From contig JAFPXU010000032.1 in assembly GCA_017394605.1 (NCBI GenBank), positions 1-20,557 of the forward strand: a stretch of 20,557 nt of DNA. Direction: 5' to 3'. Of this stretch, positions 1-7,560 are shown in pieces. The stretch is from Clostridia bacterium (GTDB lineage Bacteria; Bacillota_A; Clostridia; Christensenellales; CAG-138). Positions within the stretch are counted from its first letter, which is position 1, and every line of letters starts with the position of its first letter. The translations under genes were made by a program, and so were the position numbers. The notes below the pieces were generated by a model. It did no database searches, was not told the origin of the DNA, and saw only the letters and a list, made by a program, of their open reading frames with translations.

Positions 1-155
1 CAAGCTGCCCTGCCGCATGCTGTTTCCTTTCCTTTACATGCCTGAATACAACAAGAGTCTCACACTTTCATGCAAGACTCCTGTTTGAACTTGATTTTAC
101 TTGATTTCTTTTATCTCAACCCCAACATTTGACATTGAGTCTCTTTTCTCTTCCG

Positions 156-1181
156 TTATCTGTTCTTCTTCTTCGGCGTTTTATGGGATGAATGCACATC
201 GATATCCATAGGCAGCATAATGCTGTTCGGTACTTCCCTCCCTTCGATCAGATCGACCAGCATTCCCATCGCCAGCTCTCCGCGCTGCCTTGTCGGCTGT
301 TTCGTCGTCGTGACCGGTACGTCCAGACATTTGAGAATGTCGGTCGCGTCGGTGCTGACCAGAGAAATATCCTCCGGAACATGCAGCCCCATCTCCTCGA
401 TGGCGTGCCTTGCTCCGATTGCCATAAGATCCGCTCCGGTAAACACGGCCGTCAGCTTCTTCCCCTTGTACAGAAGATCCTTCATCGCACGGCGGCCGCT
501 TTCCACAGAGGTATCCCCATACGCCACGATATTCTGATCGAACGGAACCCCGTGTTTTTTCAAGGCGTCCTTGTATGCCCTAAGACGTGCGTTGGCGCTG
601 TAGAGCTGTCTCGGTCCGCTGATGAACCCGATGTTGACATGCCCCATGGAAAACAGATGATCAAATATCTTCATCGTGGCGCTGTACTCGTCCACCGCCA
701 CATACCGGAGTTTATTCAGGCCGATCACCCTTGCCGTCGATACCAGCGGGATATCCAGCTCCATCAGCTGCTGCAGTTTCTCCTTATGGCTGCTGTCCGG
801 GGTCAGAATAAGAAGCCCGTCAACGGCTCTCTGATGTACCAGCCGGAAACAGTCATTATCCAGAAAATAGGTGAGCGTAATATGGTAATTGGTTTCCCTG
901 GCCTTTCTCATGATTCCCTGGATCAGCTCCGCATAATACGGATTGGACAGGGTCGATGCCTCATCATGGGTGAACACCAGTCCGACCGCCATGTTCTTCT
1001 GATACGAGAACGCTTGTGCGCGGGCATTTGGATAGTAGTCGTAACGGGCAATGACGTCCTCGATCTTTTTCCGCGTTTCCGGACTGACATCAGGCTTTTC
1101 GTTCAGCACACGGGAAACCGTTGCCTTTGATACGCCGGCAAGTTTTGCGATCTCCTGTATGCTCGCAGGCTTTTTATCCAT
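156..1181 (-). CDS. LacI-family transcriptional regulator
   Basis: DNA-binding regulator of the LacI/GalR family, 341 aa, the usual length. An N-terminal helix-turn-helix spans about residues 8-27 (EIAKLAGVSKATVSRVLN), followed by the hinge region around residues 49-60 (YYPNARAQAF) and a periplasmic-binding-protein-like effector domain that probably binds a sugar. The ATG at 1181 is preceded by a GAGG Shine-Dalgarno about 8 bases upstream. It has its own promoter (1232-1260) and is separated from the lipoprotein gene by that gene's terminator, so it is probably monocistronic. Its targets are unknown. It may serve a locus left of the window, or the sugar genes starting at 2253, but no matching operator was found that would decide this. 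Confidence 0.93.
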   Translation of the reverse strand: MDKKPASIQEIAKLAGVSKATVSRVLNEKPDVSPETRKKIEDVIARYDYYPNARAQAFSYQKNMAVGLVFTHDEASTLSNPYYAELIQGIMRKARETNYHITLTYFLDNDCFRLVHQRAVDGLLILTPDSSHKEKLQQLMELDIPLVSTARVIGLNKLRYVAVDEYSATMKIFDHLFSMGHVNIGFISGPRQLYSANARLRAYKDALKKHGVPFDQNIVAYGDTSVESGRRAMKDLLYKGKKLTAVFTGADLMAIGARHAIEEMGLHVPEDISLVSTDATDILKCLDVPVTTTKQPTRQRGELAMGMLVDLIEGREVPNSIMLPMDIDVHSSHKTPKKKNR

Positions 1182-1231
1182 AAAAAAACCTCATTTCATC
1201 GGTATTATCGTCTGAATACGACACTTCATTC

Positions 1232-1260
1232 ATTATATAGATGCTATTTTTCCAATGCAA
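1232..1260 (-). promoter_or_regulatory. Promoter of the LacI-family regulator gene
   Basis: On the minus strand a -35 TTGCAT (1255-1260) lies 17 bases before a perfect -10 TATAAT (1232-1237). This places transcription start around 1225, roughly 45 bases before the regulator's ATG. An imperfect dyad (GTATT, 8 bases, AATAC) lies just downstream, but it does not resemble a typical CG-centred LacI operator. Confidence 0.75.
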
Positions 1261-1311
1261 GGGACACGTCATAATTGACGCCCTTCGCACATGTTTTCAA
1301 TGATGAAGAAA

Positions 1312-1333
1312 AGACTGCCCATGCGGGCAGTCT
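1312..1333 (-). terminator. Rho-independent terminator after the lipoprotein gene
   Basis: A perfect 9-bp stem (AGACTGCCC / GGGCAGTCT) with a 4-base loop, followed on the minus strand by TTTTCTTC. It lies about 50 bases beyond the lipoprotein stop codon and before the promoter of the LacI-family gene, which separates the two transcription units. Confidence 0.85.
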
Positions 1334-1380
1334 ATCAAGTGCTCTTCCTTCATTTGAGAAAGACAATGCAGTTCAAAAAG

Positions 1381-2085
1381 TCATTTATTTATAAGGTTGA
1401 TCGTGCCGGTAATGTTGACAACCTCATAATTCGTTACCGTCATGACGCTTGTCATATTATAACCGATTTCCAAACCCGCGTACTCATCATACAGATCACA
1501 GGTGAGATACGCTCTTGATTGTTCCTGATCGTAAAGCATGTAGGATGTATTCGAGACTGAGTCAGAGGATTTATCGGGTTTCCATTTCAGTTTGCCCGTG
1601 GAAGTGAACGTATCGAAATCGAAATCCATACCTTTATATGTTTGATGTAGCCGTTCCATATTCACGCCGACAGTGATTTCCCCCGGGTTCTCCGGATCAA
1701 CGGCGTATTGATCTTTCAGCTGAAGTGTAGCAAAGCGGTTCCGGGAACTCAGTTTGCCATATGCGTCATTCCGGTCGTATGTTCTCGTTACGATGTCAAA
1801 GTATTCAAGATAGTTATCCATCGTGATATCCACGCTCGTAACCGGAACCGGTGTCGGAACCGGCTTCATGGCAACGACCGCTTCGATTACCGCGTCATAA
1901 TCCTCTTTCTCAAGCGCGTCCAGAATATCCGAATACTTTTCATAGAGCAGGTCTCCCTTGCTGGGAGCGGGTTCGGCAGTCGGAGCAGGCTCAGCGGCCG
2001 GAGCCGCAGCCGGAGCCGGAGCCGCGCATGCGAACAGGGACAAACTGAGTGCCGTTATAAGCAATACTGTAACGATTCTTTTCAT
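1381..2085 (-). CDS. Putative lipoprotein of unknown function
   Basis: A 234-aa exported lipoprotein that I do not recognise. The N-terminus has a lysine/arginine start, a hydrophobic stretch and a lipobox (LFAC) with the lipidated cysteine at residue 20, so it should be anchored to the outer face of the membrane. Residues 21 to about 45 are a low-complexity Ala/Pro/Glu linker. The remaining ~190 residues are soluble and look beta-rich, with many Tyr, Asp and Thr residues and no motif I can name. I chose the ATG at 2085 because GGAGG lies 5 bases upstream. The in-frame ATG at 2097 has no ribosome-binding site. The gene stands alone between two terminators. Confidence 0.8.
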   Translation of the reverse strand: MKRIVTVLLITALSLSLFACAAPAPAAAPAAEPAPTAEPAPSKGDLLYEKYSDILDALEKEDYDAVIEAVVAMKPVPTPVPVTSVDITMDNYLEYFDIVTRTYDRNDAYGKLSSRNRFATLQLKDQYAVDPENPGEITVGVNMERLHQTYKGMDFDFDTFTSTGKLKWKPDKSSDSVSNTSYMLYDQEQSRAYLTCDLYDEYAGLEIGYNMTSVMTVTNYEVVNITGTINLINK

Positions 2086-2150
2086 GGTTTCCTCCATTTA
2101 TTGGTTCTATTGCCTTATACTATCATGTTTTCTTTAGAGGATATCGCGCT

Positions 2151-2171
2151 CCGAAAAGTATATTTTTTCGG
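2151..2171. repeat. Inverted repeat CCGAAAA-N7-TTTTCGG
   Basis: A perfect 7-bp inverted repeat with a 7-base AT-rich spacer, in the gap between the terminator of the DUF4867 operon and the lipoprotein gene. It could be an operator for the lipoprotein promoter or an extra hairpin next to the terminator; the sequence alone does not decide. Confidence 0.5.
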
Positions 2172-2173
2172 AT

Positions 2174-2213
2174 AAAAAAACCGGAAGCTGACTGCTTTTT
2201 GCAGTTCTTCCGG
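2174..2213 (-). terminator. Terminator at the end of the seven-gene sugar operon
   Basis: A hairpin at 2181-2213 with an outer CCGGAA/TTCCGG stem, a small internal loop, an inner ACTGC/GCAGT stem and a T5 loop. On the minus strand it is followed by seven T residues (2174-2180). It lies about 40 bases past the DUF4867 stop codon, the expected place for the 3' end of the operon. Confidence 0.88.
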
Positions 2214-2252
2214 CAGATTCATAAATGATCACAACAGGGTCGTCGGGTCCGG

Positions 2253-2921
2253 TTACAGGAAAACTGTCAGGTTTTCTCCCGTGATGCCGACAAAGGCTCC
2301 GTTGGATGCCTGCGGGGACTCTGGATGGCAGAGCAGCCATTTGTTCCGTTTCCACAGCATCGCCTCTTCCCCGTCTGCTTTCGTATCGACTTCATCCAGC
2401 TCTTCGTTCGTTCCCCGTTCGAGAACGACCAGGCAGTTGAATCCGTCCGGCGTGACACGGCACGGCGCGAAATGAAGCACATTCGGCAGGATCTCCACAG
2501 CGGTCTGCGGCGGCAGATAAAAGCCGACGACTTCGGATGAATCGAGCACGCGGTTCCTGATCTGTCCGGGAAGCGCCAGAAGCAGCACAAGACCGGTCGT
2601 CGTGAAGTTGACCTCGCTGCAGCGGTGGTACTCCATCGCGTTCATCTTGAAGCCGCGGCCGTTGCAGTATCCGGCCTCGATCGGCATTTCTCCGTAAACA
2701 AGTCTCCGGATACGGGAAGTCACCGCCAGATTCTCCAGTCCGGGCTCAGAGGCGACATACCGGTTTCCCGTTTCGGGAATCGGGCATGCGGTAAGAGCCT
2801 GTGAAAGGGGCTCCGGATCGTCCAGCGCAATGATCCGGCCGTAAGGCATAAAGGCGGGATCGTTCACATCGTAGATCGGTATTGCCGGGTTCTTCGTCCG
2901 AAGCATTTCCAAAACCGTCAT
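2253..2921 (-). CDS. DUF4867 family cupin-like protein
   Basis: A 222-aa soluble protein that I assign to DUF4867, a family known mainly from Firmicutes and without an established function. A cupin-like metal site is suggested by E97-x-H99-x3-E103 and a later H150 in the sequence NVLHFAPC, with beta-rich sequence between them. It is the last gene of the operon. Its ATG overlaps the ROK stop codon (ATGA), and GGAGG lies 9 bases upstream inside the ROK gene. Its place in a sugar catabolic operon suggests a role on a carbohydrate, for example an epimerase, mutarotase or isomerase step, but this is inference. Family recognition is from sequence memory only. Confidence 0.8.
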   Translation of the reverse strand: MTVLEMLRTKNPAIPIYDVNDPAFMPYGRIIALDDPEPLSQALTACPIPETGNRYVASEPGLENLAVTSRIRRLVYGEMPIEAGYCNGRGFKMNAMEYHRCSEVNFTTTGLVLLLALPGQIRNRVLDSSEVVGFYLPPQTAVEILPNVLHFAPCRVTPDGFNCLVVLERGTNEELDEVDTKADGEEAMLWKRNKWLLCHPESPQASNGAFVGITGENLTVFL

Positions 2922-4141
2922 TCTCTCATTCCTCCGTTATTCAGGTAGTGATCTGCGGCAAGCAATCCCGCGGCGACCGCTTCCAGTCTGCCGTTCCACC
3001 TGCTGACTTCCACCCGCACAGCGTGCGGCCTGTCGACGCCGATCTCCATCTCCGCGCGCAGGCGGGAAAGATAGTAAGGATGCTCAAAGATAGGACCGTA
3101 CAGTATGACATTTCCGGGATCGAGCAGATAAACAAGGCACTTCAATGCCGCCGCAAGCGTTTCGATCGCGTGATAGGTCACTTCAGCCGCGCCGGCGTCT
3201 CCCCCGCGGGCAGCGTCCAGCACATCAAAAACGGATATGTTTTCCGCGTCCTTTCCCTTTGCCGTCTTCCACAGAAGCGGAGTCCGATTGGGATCGAGCC
3301 TTGCTGCAGCGTCCTCGCGGATCGCCGTCGGGGAAGCGATGGTCTCAAGACATCCCGATTTTCCGCAGTGACAGGGCTTTCCGCCCTGGCGCACCACCGG
3401 GATATGGCCAATCTCGGAGCATTGCCTCCTGTCGCCTTCGAATATCTTTCCGTCGATGGAAAACGCGGCGCCGATACCGTGCGCGCAGCGCAGGAAAAAG
3501 CGGCTGCCGTCGGATCCTTTCCGGTCAAGAAAGTTCTGTGCCGTGAGGAGCGCCCGCACGTTGTTTGACAGCACGCAGGGCAATCCCGTCAGCGTCTTAA
3601 AACGGTCGCAGATCGGAAAGTCTTCCGTATCCAGCGCGTCAAAACTGCTGTGCACCGTCCTGCTGCCTTCGCCGATCGTTCCGCGCACCGCGATGCCGAT
3701 ACCGGCGACTGCTTCCGTTGAGATCCCGTTGTCCCGTGCAAGGGACATCAGCTTCTCCGCGAGGGACCGGACCGTTTCCTCCGCCGGCGCCCGGAACGGG
3801 ATATCGATCGATTCCGAAAAAATCAGGTCTCCGTTCAGCCATACGCCGGACAGGATCACGTTTCCGAGACCCAGGAACACGCCGAGCGCGCATCCCGCCT
3901 GAGCGTTCAGCGTCAGCGTGACTTCCCTTCGGCCGGCGCCTGTGCCGGGCATGGCGTCGCCTTCCTTCAGCAGTCCCTCGTCGATCAGTTCCGCCACGAT
4001 CTTCGTGATGGCGGCCGGCGTCAGTCCGAGCTGTTCCGCCAGTTTCTTCCGCGACAGCGCTTCCGTCTCATGAAGGCAGTGCAGCACGGCGGCGCGGTTG
4101 GAACGCCTGAGTCCGCTGACATTGTCTCCCTCAAGCCGCAT
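2918..4141 (-). CDS. ROK-family transcriptional repressor (NagC/XylR type)
   Basis: A 407-aa regulator with an N-terminal winged helix-turn-helix (about residues 10-60) fused to a ROK sugar-binding domain. The ROK zinc site is intact: H246, C257, C259 and C264 in CHCGKSGCLE. The kinase residues are not. The phosphate-binding DxGGT motif reads VFLGLGN (88-94), and the catalytic Asp of the ND motif is Asn194, so it should bind a sugar ligand without phosphorylating it. I start it at ATG 4141, which has AAGGAGG 9 bases upstream. An upstream ATG at 4162 has a Shine-Dalgarno only one base away. It overlaps the permease gene by 11 bases and lies within the operon it probably autoregulates. Confidence 0.92.
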   Translation of the reverse strand: MRLEGDNVSGLRRSNRAAVLHCLHETEALSRKKLAEQLGLTPAAITKIVAELIDEGLLKEGDAMPGTGAGRREVTLTLNAQAGCALGVFLGLGNVILSGVWLNGDLIFSESIDIPFRAPAEETVRSLAEKLMSLARDNGISTEAVAGIGIAVRGTIGEGSRTVHSSFDALDTEDFPICDRFKTLTGLPCVLSNNVRALLTAQNFLDRKGSDGSRFFLRCAHGIGAAFSIDGKIFEGDRRQCSEIGHIPVVRQGGKPCHCGKSGCLETIASPTAIREDAAARLDPNRTPLLWKTAKGKDAENISVFDVLDAARGGDAGAAEVTYHAIETLAAALKCLVYLLDPGNVILYGPIFEHPYYLSRLRAEMEIGVDRPHAVRVEVSRWNGRLEAVAAGLLAADHYLNNGGMRE

Positions 4142-5057
4142 GGGCGGTTTCCTCCTTTTCATGCTCCGGATGCAGTTTGTCCCGGAGCAGGATGATCATC
4201 GCGCCGATCAGGATAACGGCGATCCCGATCAGTTTTCCCGCTGTCAGCTTCTCGTTCAGGAACACGACCCCGATAAGGCAGCTCACCGCGGGCATAAGCA
4301 GAAGCCAGAGCTTGACGATCCAGACCTCATGCCGTTTGAGATTCCGGTAATAGAAGAAGTAAATGCAGGTCTGCGCGAGCCCGCCCAGAAGGACCAGCGG
4401 CCAGAATCCGGGGATGTCGGAGGCATGCACGTTTTTCAGATCCCCGCGGCAGAACGCGAACACCGCGAAAAGCAGCAGGACCATGAAGTTATTATAATAC
4501 GAGATCGCGTCCGAGCTGCTGCCGTGCCTGACCTGAACGTGCTTGATGAGAAACGCGTTCGCCGTAACGCACGCGGCACTGAGCAGGAACAAAAGGTCGG
4601 TCGGATGGACGGTCATGCCCTTGAAATCGATCCCGAGTACCAGCAGCACACCCGCCAGCATGACGAAGCTTCCGAGCCAGTCGGTCGCGTACAGCTTCTT
4701 ATGCATGACTGCGACCGTCACGAGATTCACCATGAGCACGTCGGTCTTTAAAAGCGCCGTGCCTGTACTGAGCGAACCGCCCGCGTATCCGAGGTTGGCG
4801 AACAGGTCCAGAAGAAATCCGAACACGCCGATCAGAAGGAGCAACGCGGTCGCCTTCCCCTGCTTCAGCATCGTCCGCCAGCTGCCGTCCAGAAAGATCT
4901 GGGCGGTCAGAAACAGCAGCGCAGCCATGCGCAGCAGAAAACCCACCGCGTAGGCCGAGCCTGTGGCATCCACCATCCGCTTGCTGACCGCGTAAAAGAC
5001 CGACCATGCCAGCACCATCGCGGACATCATGCAAATATCCTTGATCCTCGGATTCAT
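4131..5057 (-). CDS. DMT-superfamily permease (EamA type)
   Basis: A 308-aa inner-membrane protein with about ten hydrophobic segments arranged as two repeats, as in EamA/RhaT-type drug/metabolite transporters. The N-terminal half has the usual early tryptophan-rich helix (about 12-30) and the last helix ends in a charged His/Glu-rich tail. The start overlaps the alcohol dehydrogenase stop (ATGA), with only a weak ribosome-binding site, so translation is probably coupled. Sulfoglycolytic pathways release a C3 sulfonate, so this permease could export DHPS. Uptake of the sugar by this protein is less likely because a GPH transporter is present nearby. Substrate and direction are inferred from context only. 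Confidence 0.88.
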   Translation of the reverse strand: MNPRIKDICMMSAMVLAWSVFYAVSKRMVDATGSAYAVGFLLRMAALLFLTAQIFLDGSWRTMLKQGKATALLLLIGVFGFLLDLFANLGYAGGSLSTGTALLKTDVLMVNLVTVAVMHKKLYATDWLGSFVMLAGVLLVLGIDFKGMTVHPTDLLFLLSAACVTANAFLIKHVQVRHGSSSDAISYYNNFMVLLLFAVFAFCRGDLKNVHASDIPGFWPLVLLGGLAQTCIYFFYYRNLKRHEVWIVKLWLLLMPAVSCLIGVVFLNEKLTAGKLIGIAVILIGAMIILLRDKLHPEHEKEETAHAA

Positions 5058-6151
5058 CTCAGTGCGTCAAACATCCTTGCGAGAGATTCCTCATCCATCG
5101 GAACGGGATTGTTCCGCATCAGAGGATGCACCGCGCTGTCGCGGCAGAGTTTTTCAAAATCCACATCGCCCAGATCGCTGAGCCGGGTGCGGAGACCGCC
5201 GAGCTTCTTCAGAGCGCAGATCCGCTCGGAAAGCTCTTCCGTTCCGGAAAGCCCCGCGCGGCGGCAGAGCGTCTCAAGCCGCTCATCCGCGTTGATGCGC
5301 ACAAAGCTGTCCAGCGTGAACGCGCATGCCTCGCCGTGCGGCAGGTGATAGTCCTCCGAAAGCGGATAGCTGCAGGCGTGGCTTCCCGCGGTCTTCGGCA
5401 GTGCGAAGCTGAGTCCGCCCAGAAGCGCCGCGAGCGACATGTTGCTGCGCGCTTTCGCGTTTTTCCCGTCGCGCCATGCGTCCTCGAGATTCTCCAGCAC
5501 GAGACGGACGGCTTCGACCGCCATCAGGTCGGAAATCGGCTGATGGTTCTTGCTCCAGTAGCCCTCAAGCGCATGCGCGAGCGCGTCCAGTCCGGTATTC
5601 ATCGTCACGCGCTGCGGGACGGAATACGTCAGCTCCGGATCCACGATGGCGCATGCCGGCATGAACACGGGATTGTTGATCGTCTTCTTTTCCTTCCCGC
5701 GGCTCATGACCGAGACCTGGGTCACTTCGCTGCCGGTACCGGCAGTGCTGGGGATCGTGATCACGGGATAGCGGTCCACGGGGAACGGGCGCGTTCCCTC
5801 AAAGCAAGCGTTCGCGTCGGCTCCTTCCTTGGAGATCGCGGCGGCAAATTTTGCGGTGTCCAGCGTGCTTCCGCCGCCGAGTCCCGCCACGGCGTCGCAC
5901 CCGTATTCACGGATCAGCTCCACGGCGCGAACCGCGCCGGAAAGCTGCGGGTTCTCTTCAATGTCCGAAAAGATCGCGGCGATCTCCGGCGTCTTTTCCC
6001 TGATCGTTTCCGCCTTTTCGCGGAGGAACCGGTCGCAGATCAGAAGGCATTTCGTCGCGCCGAGCGAACGGACCGTGTCTCCGAGCTCGCTGATCGTTCC
6101 CGCACCGAAGCGGATCTTCACCGGCTGCGTATAAAGGAACTCAAGCGCCAT
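5054..6151 (-). CDS. Iron-type alcohol dehydrogenase; putative sulfolactaldehyde reductase
   Basis: A 365-aa group III (iron-containing) alcohol dehydrogenase. The NAD(P)-binding GGGST lies at 92-96, and PSTAGTGSEVT follows at 134-144. The expected metal ligands are all present: D189, H193, H258 and H272 (in DALAHALEGY, GSHACSYP and HLPHGEA). It is shorter than glycerol-dehydrogenase relatives but within the family range. It follows the RpiB gene with an 11-base overlap and has GAGG 9-10 bases before its ATG. In the proposed pathway it would reduce 3-sulfolactaldehyde to 2,3-dihydroxypropane-1-sulfonate, reoxidising NADH in an anaerobe. The enzyme family is clear; the substrate is inferred from neighbours. 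Confidence 0.93.
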   Translation of the reverse strand: MALEFLYTQPVKIRFGAGTISELGDTVRSLGATKCLLICDRFLREKAETIREKTPEIAAIFSDIEENPQLSGAVRAVELIREYGCDAVAGLGGGSTLDTAKFAAAISKEGADANACFEGTRPFPVDRYPVITIPSTAGTGSEVTQVSVMSRGKEKKTINNPVFMPACAIVDPELTYSVPQRVTMNTGLDALAHALEGYWSKNHQPISDLMAVEAVRLVLENLEDAWRDGKNAKARSNMSLAALLGGLSFALPKTAGSHACSYPLSEDYHLPHGEACAFTLDSFVRINADERLETLCRRAGLSGTEELSERICALKKLGGLRTRLSDLGDVDFEKLCRDSAVHPLMRNNPVPMDEESLARMFDALR

Positions 6152-6617
6152 AATTCTTATCCTCGATCGCTGCGACCTGCGCGGCGAACTTATGCATGTT
6201 CTCCGCTCTCCAGTCCTCCAGATCCTGGCACCACGCGGTGTTCAGGAACGTCCTGACCATCTCGATTCCCATCTCCGGCCCGACGATCCAGCCGCCCATG
6301 CACAGAACATTGGCGTTATTGATGGCGCGCGCCATTTTCGCGCTGTAGATGCCCTCGCAGGCGACGGCGTGCACGCATTTGAACTTATTGGCGACAACGC
6401 TCATACCGGCGCCGGTTCCGCAGATCAGGACCGCCTTTTCGTAGGTCCCGTCCTGAACCTTCGGCGCCACGTCGGACGCGACGCGGTAATAGGGATGCAC
6501 ATCGTTCAGATCCACGGTACCGAGATCGTCAAAGGAGATCCCAGCCTCCGTCAGATACGCTTTCACGGCCTCCTTGACCGCAAAACCGGACTTGTCGCTT
6601 CCAATCGCAATTTTCAT
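6141..6617 (-). CDS. RpiB/LacAB-family isomerase; putative 4-deoxy-4-sulfoerythrose isomerase
   Basis: A 158-aa aldose-ketose isomerase of the RpiB/LacA/LacB family, with the catalytic Cys66 in CGTGAGMSVVANK and Asp8 in GSDKSGF. Two histidines important in E. coli RpiB are replaced: His10 by Lys9, and His99, the ring-opening acid/base, by Ile99 in AINNANVL. The usual C-terminal GGRHxxR phosphate-binding motif is also not visible; the region reads EDWRAENMHKF. A normal ribose-5-phosphate isomerase is therefore unlikely. The described sulfo-transketolase pathway of Clostridium sp. MSTE9 uses an isomerase (SqwI) for 4-deoxy-4-sulfoerythrose to sulfoerythrulose, and that role fits here. AAGGAG lies 8 bases before the ATG. 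Confidence 0.9.
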   Translation of the reverse strand: MKIAIGSDKSGFAVKEAVKAYLTEAGISFDDLGTVDLNDVHPYYRVASDVAPKVQDGTYEKAVLICGTGAGMSVVANKFKCVHAVACEGIYSAKMARAINNANVLCMGGWIVGPEMGIEMVRTFLNTAWCQDLEDWRAENMHKFAAQVAAIEDKNYGA

Positions 6618-6633
6618 AAGTAGAACTCCTTCC

Positions 6634-7557
6634 TTATTTCAGCGTGACCGCTTTTTTGGCAGTCGCGATAATGTTTTCCTTCGTCAGTCCGATCGCTTCG
6701 CGGAGATACGGCAGCTTGCCGACCTCGCCGAAACGGTCCTGCACGCCCACGGCGCACGCGGGGATCTTTTCCTTCGCCAGTGCTTCCAATACGGCGGAAT
6801 GGAGACCGCCGATCACGTTGTGGTTCTCCACGGTCAGCACGGCGCCCGTCTTTTTCGCGGACGCGATCACCGTCTCTGCGTCGATGGGTTTGATCGTATG
6901 CACGTTCACGACGTCGCAGTCGATGCCTTCCTTTTTAAGATCCTCCGCCGCGGCGAGCGCGTCGGCCGTCAGGAAACCGGATACGATGATGGAAAGATCC
7001 TTTCCCTCGCGCATGACATCCGCCTTGAACAGATCGAACTTGTAATCCGCCGGGAAGATGTCCGGGAGTTCCTTCCTGAACAGGCGGAGATAGGCGCACT
7101 TGTCGTACGCCTGAAGCGCCGGCATCGCGGCGCGCAGCTGCACGGCGTCCGCCGGTTCGAAGATCAGCATGCCGGGGATGGAGCGCAGAACGCCGATATC
7201 CTCCATGCTCATGTGCGTGCCGCCGTTCAGTTCGGCGGAGATCCCGGGATCCGTTCCCACGATCTTGACATTCATGCCCGCGTAGGCGACGGAGATGGCG
7301 ATCTGGTCGCAGATACGGCGCGTGGCAAACGGCGTGAAGCTCTCGATCCAGGGCTTGAAACCGTAGCTCGCGAGACCGGCCGCGATGGAGCACATGTTCT
7401 GCTCCGCGACGCCGCAGTCAAAGATCTGATCCGGGAAGCGCTTGCGAAGGCCGAGCGTGCCGCTGGCTTTGCCGAGGTCAGCGTCCAGCAGGATCACGTG
7501 CCTGTCCTGTTCCATCATGCTTGCGAGACATTCCGCATAAACAGCTCTCATTTCCAT
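6634..7557 (-). CDS. Transketolase C-terminal (pyrimidine-binding) subunit; putative sulfofructose transketolase
   Basis: A 307-aa subunit equivalent to the pyrimidine-binding and C-terminal domains of transketolase. The glutamate that activates thiamine diphosphate is E52 in GVAEQNM. A substrate-binding-type histidine lies at 115 in GGTHMSMED, and an FRK-containing stretch occurs near residue 160. It starts 3 bases after the N-terminal subunit gene, and GGAGG lies 8 bases before its ATG. The two subunits form one heteromeric enzyme that moves a two-carbon ketol unit to glyceraldehyde 3-phosphate. With no kinase or aldolase in the locus, I infer that it cleaves an unphosphorylated sulfo-sugar (like SqwGH) and gives xylulose 5-phosphate. 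A pentose or apiose role is the main alternative. Confidence 0.93.
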   Translation of the reverse strand: MEMRAVYAECLASMMEQDRHVILLDADLGKASGTLGLRKRFPDQIFDCGVAEQNMCSIAAGLASYGFKPWIESFTPFATRRICDQIAISVAYAGMNVKIVGTDPGISAELNGGTHMSMEDIGVLRSIPGMLIFEPADAVQLRAAMPALQAYDKCAYLRLFRKELPDIFPADYKFDLFKADVMREGKDLSIIVSGFLTADALAAAEDLKKEGIDCDVVNVHTIKPIDAETVIASAKKTGAVLTVENHNVIGGLHSAVLEALAKEKIPACAVGVQDRFGEVGKLPYLREAIGLTKENIIATAKKAVTLK

Positions 7558-7560
7558 GGA

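Noticed and set aside
55..80. GAGTCT/AGACTC hairpin beyond the LacI-family gene as its terminator
   Set aside because: Only 6 bp with a 14-base loop and no real T tract on the minus strand; too weak to call.
192..1130. 312-codon open frame on the plus strand opposite the LacI-family gene
   Set aside because: Shadow of a gene with an unmistakable helix-turn-helix; no ribosome-binding site or motif.
2918..4141. ROK protein as the sugar kinase of the pathway
   Set aside because: It has an N-terminal winged helix and lacks the DxGGT loop and catalytic Asp, so it is a regulator.
5126..6256. 376-codon open frame on the plus strand opposite the alcohol dehydrogenase
   Set aside because: The minus-strand dehydrogenase has all family motifs; the plus frame is an Arg/Ala-rich shadow.
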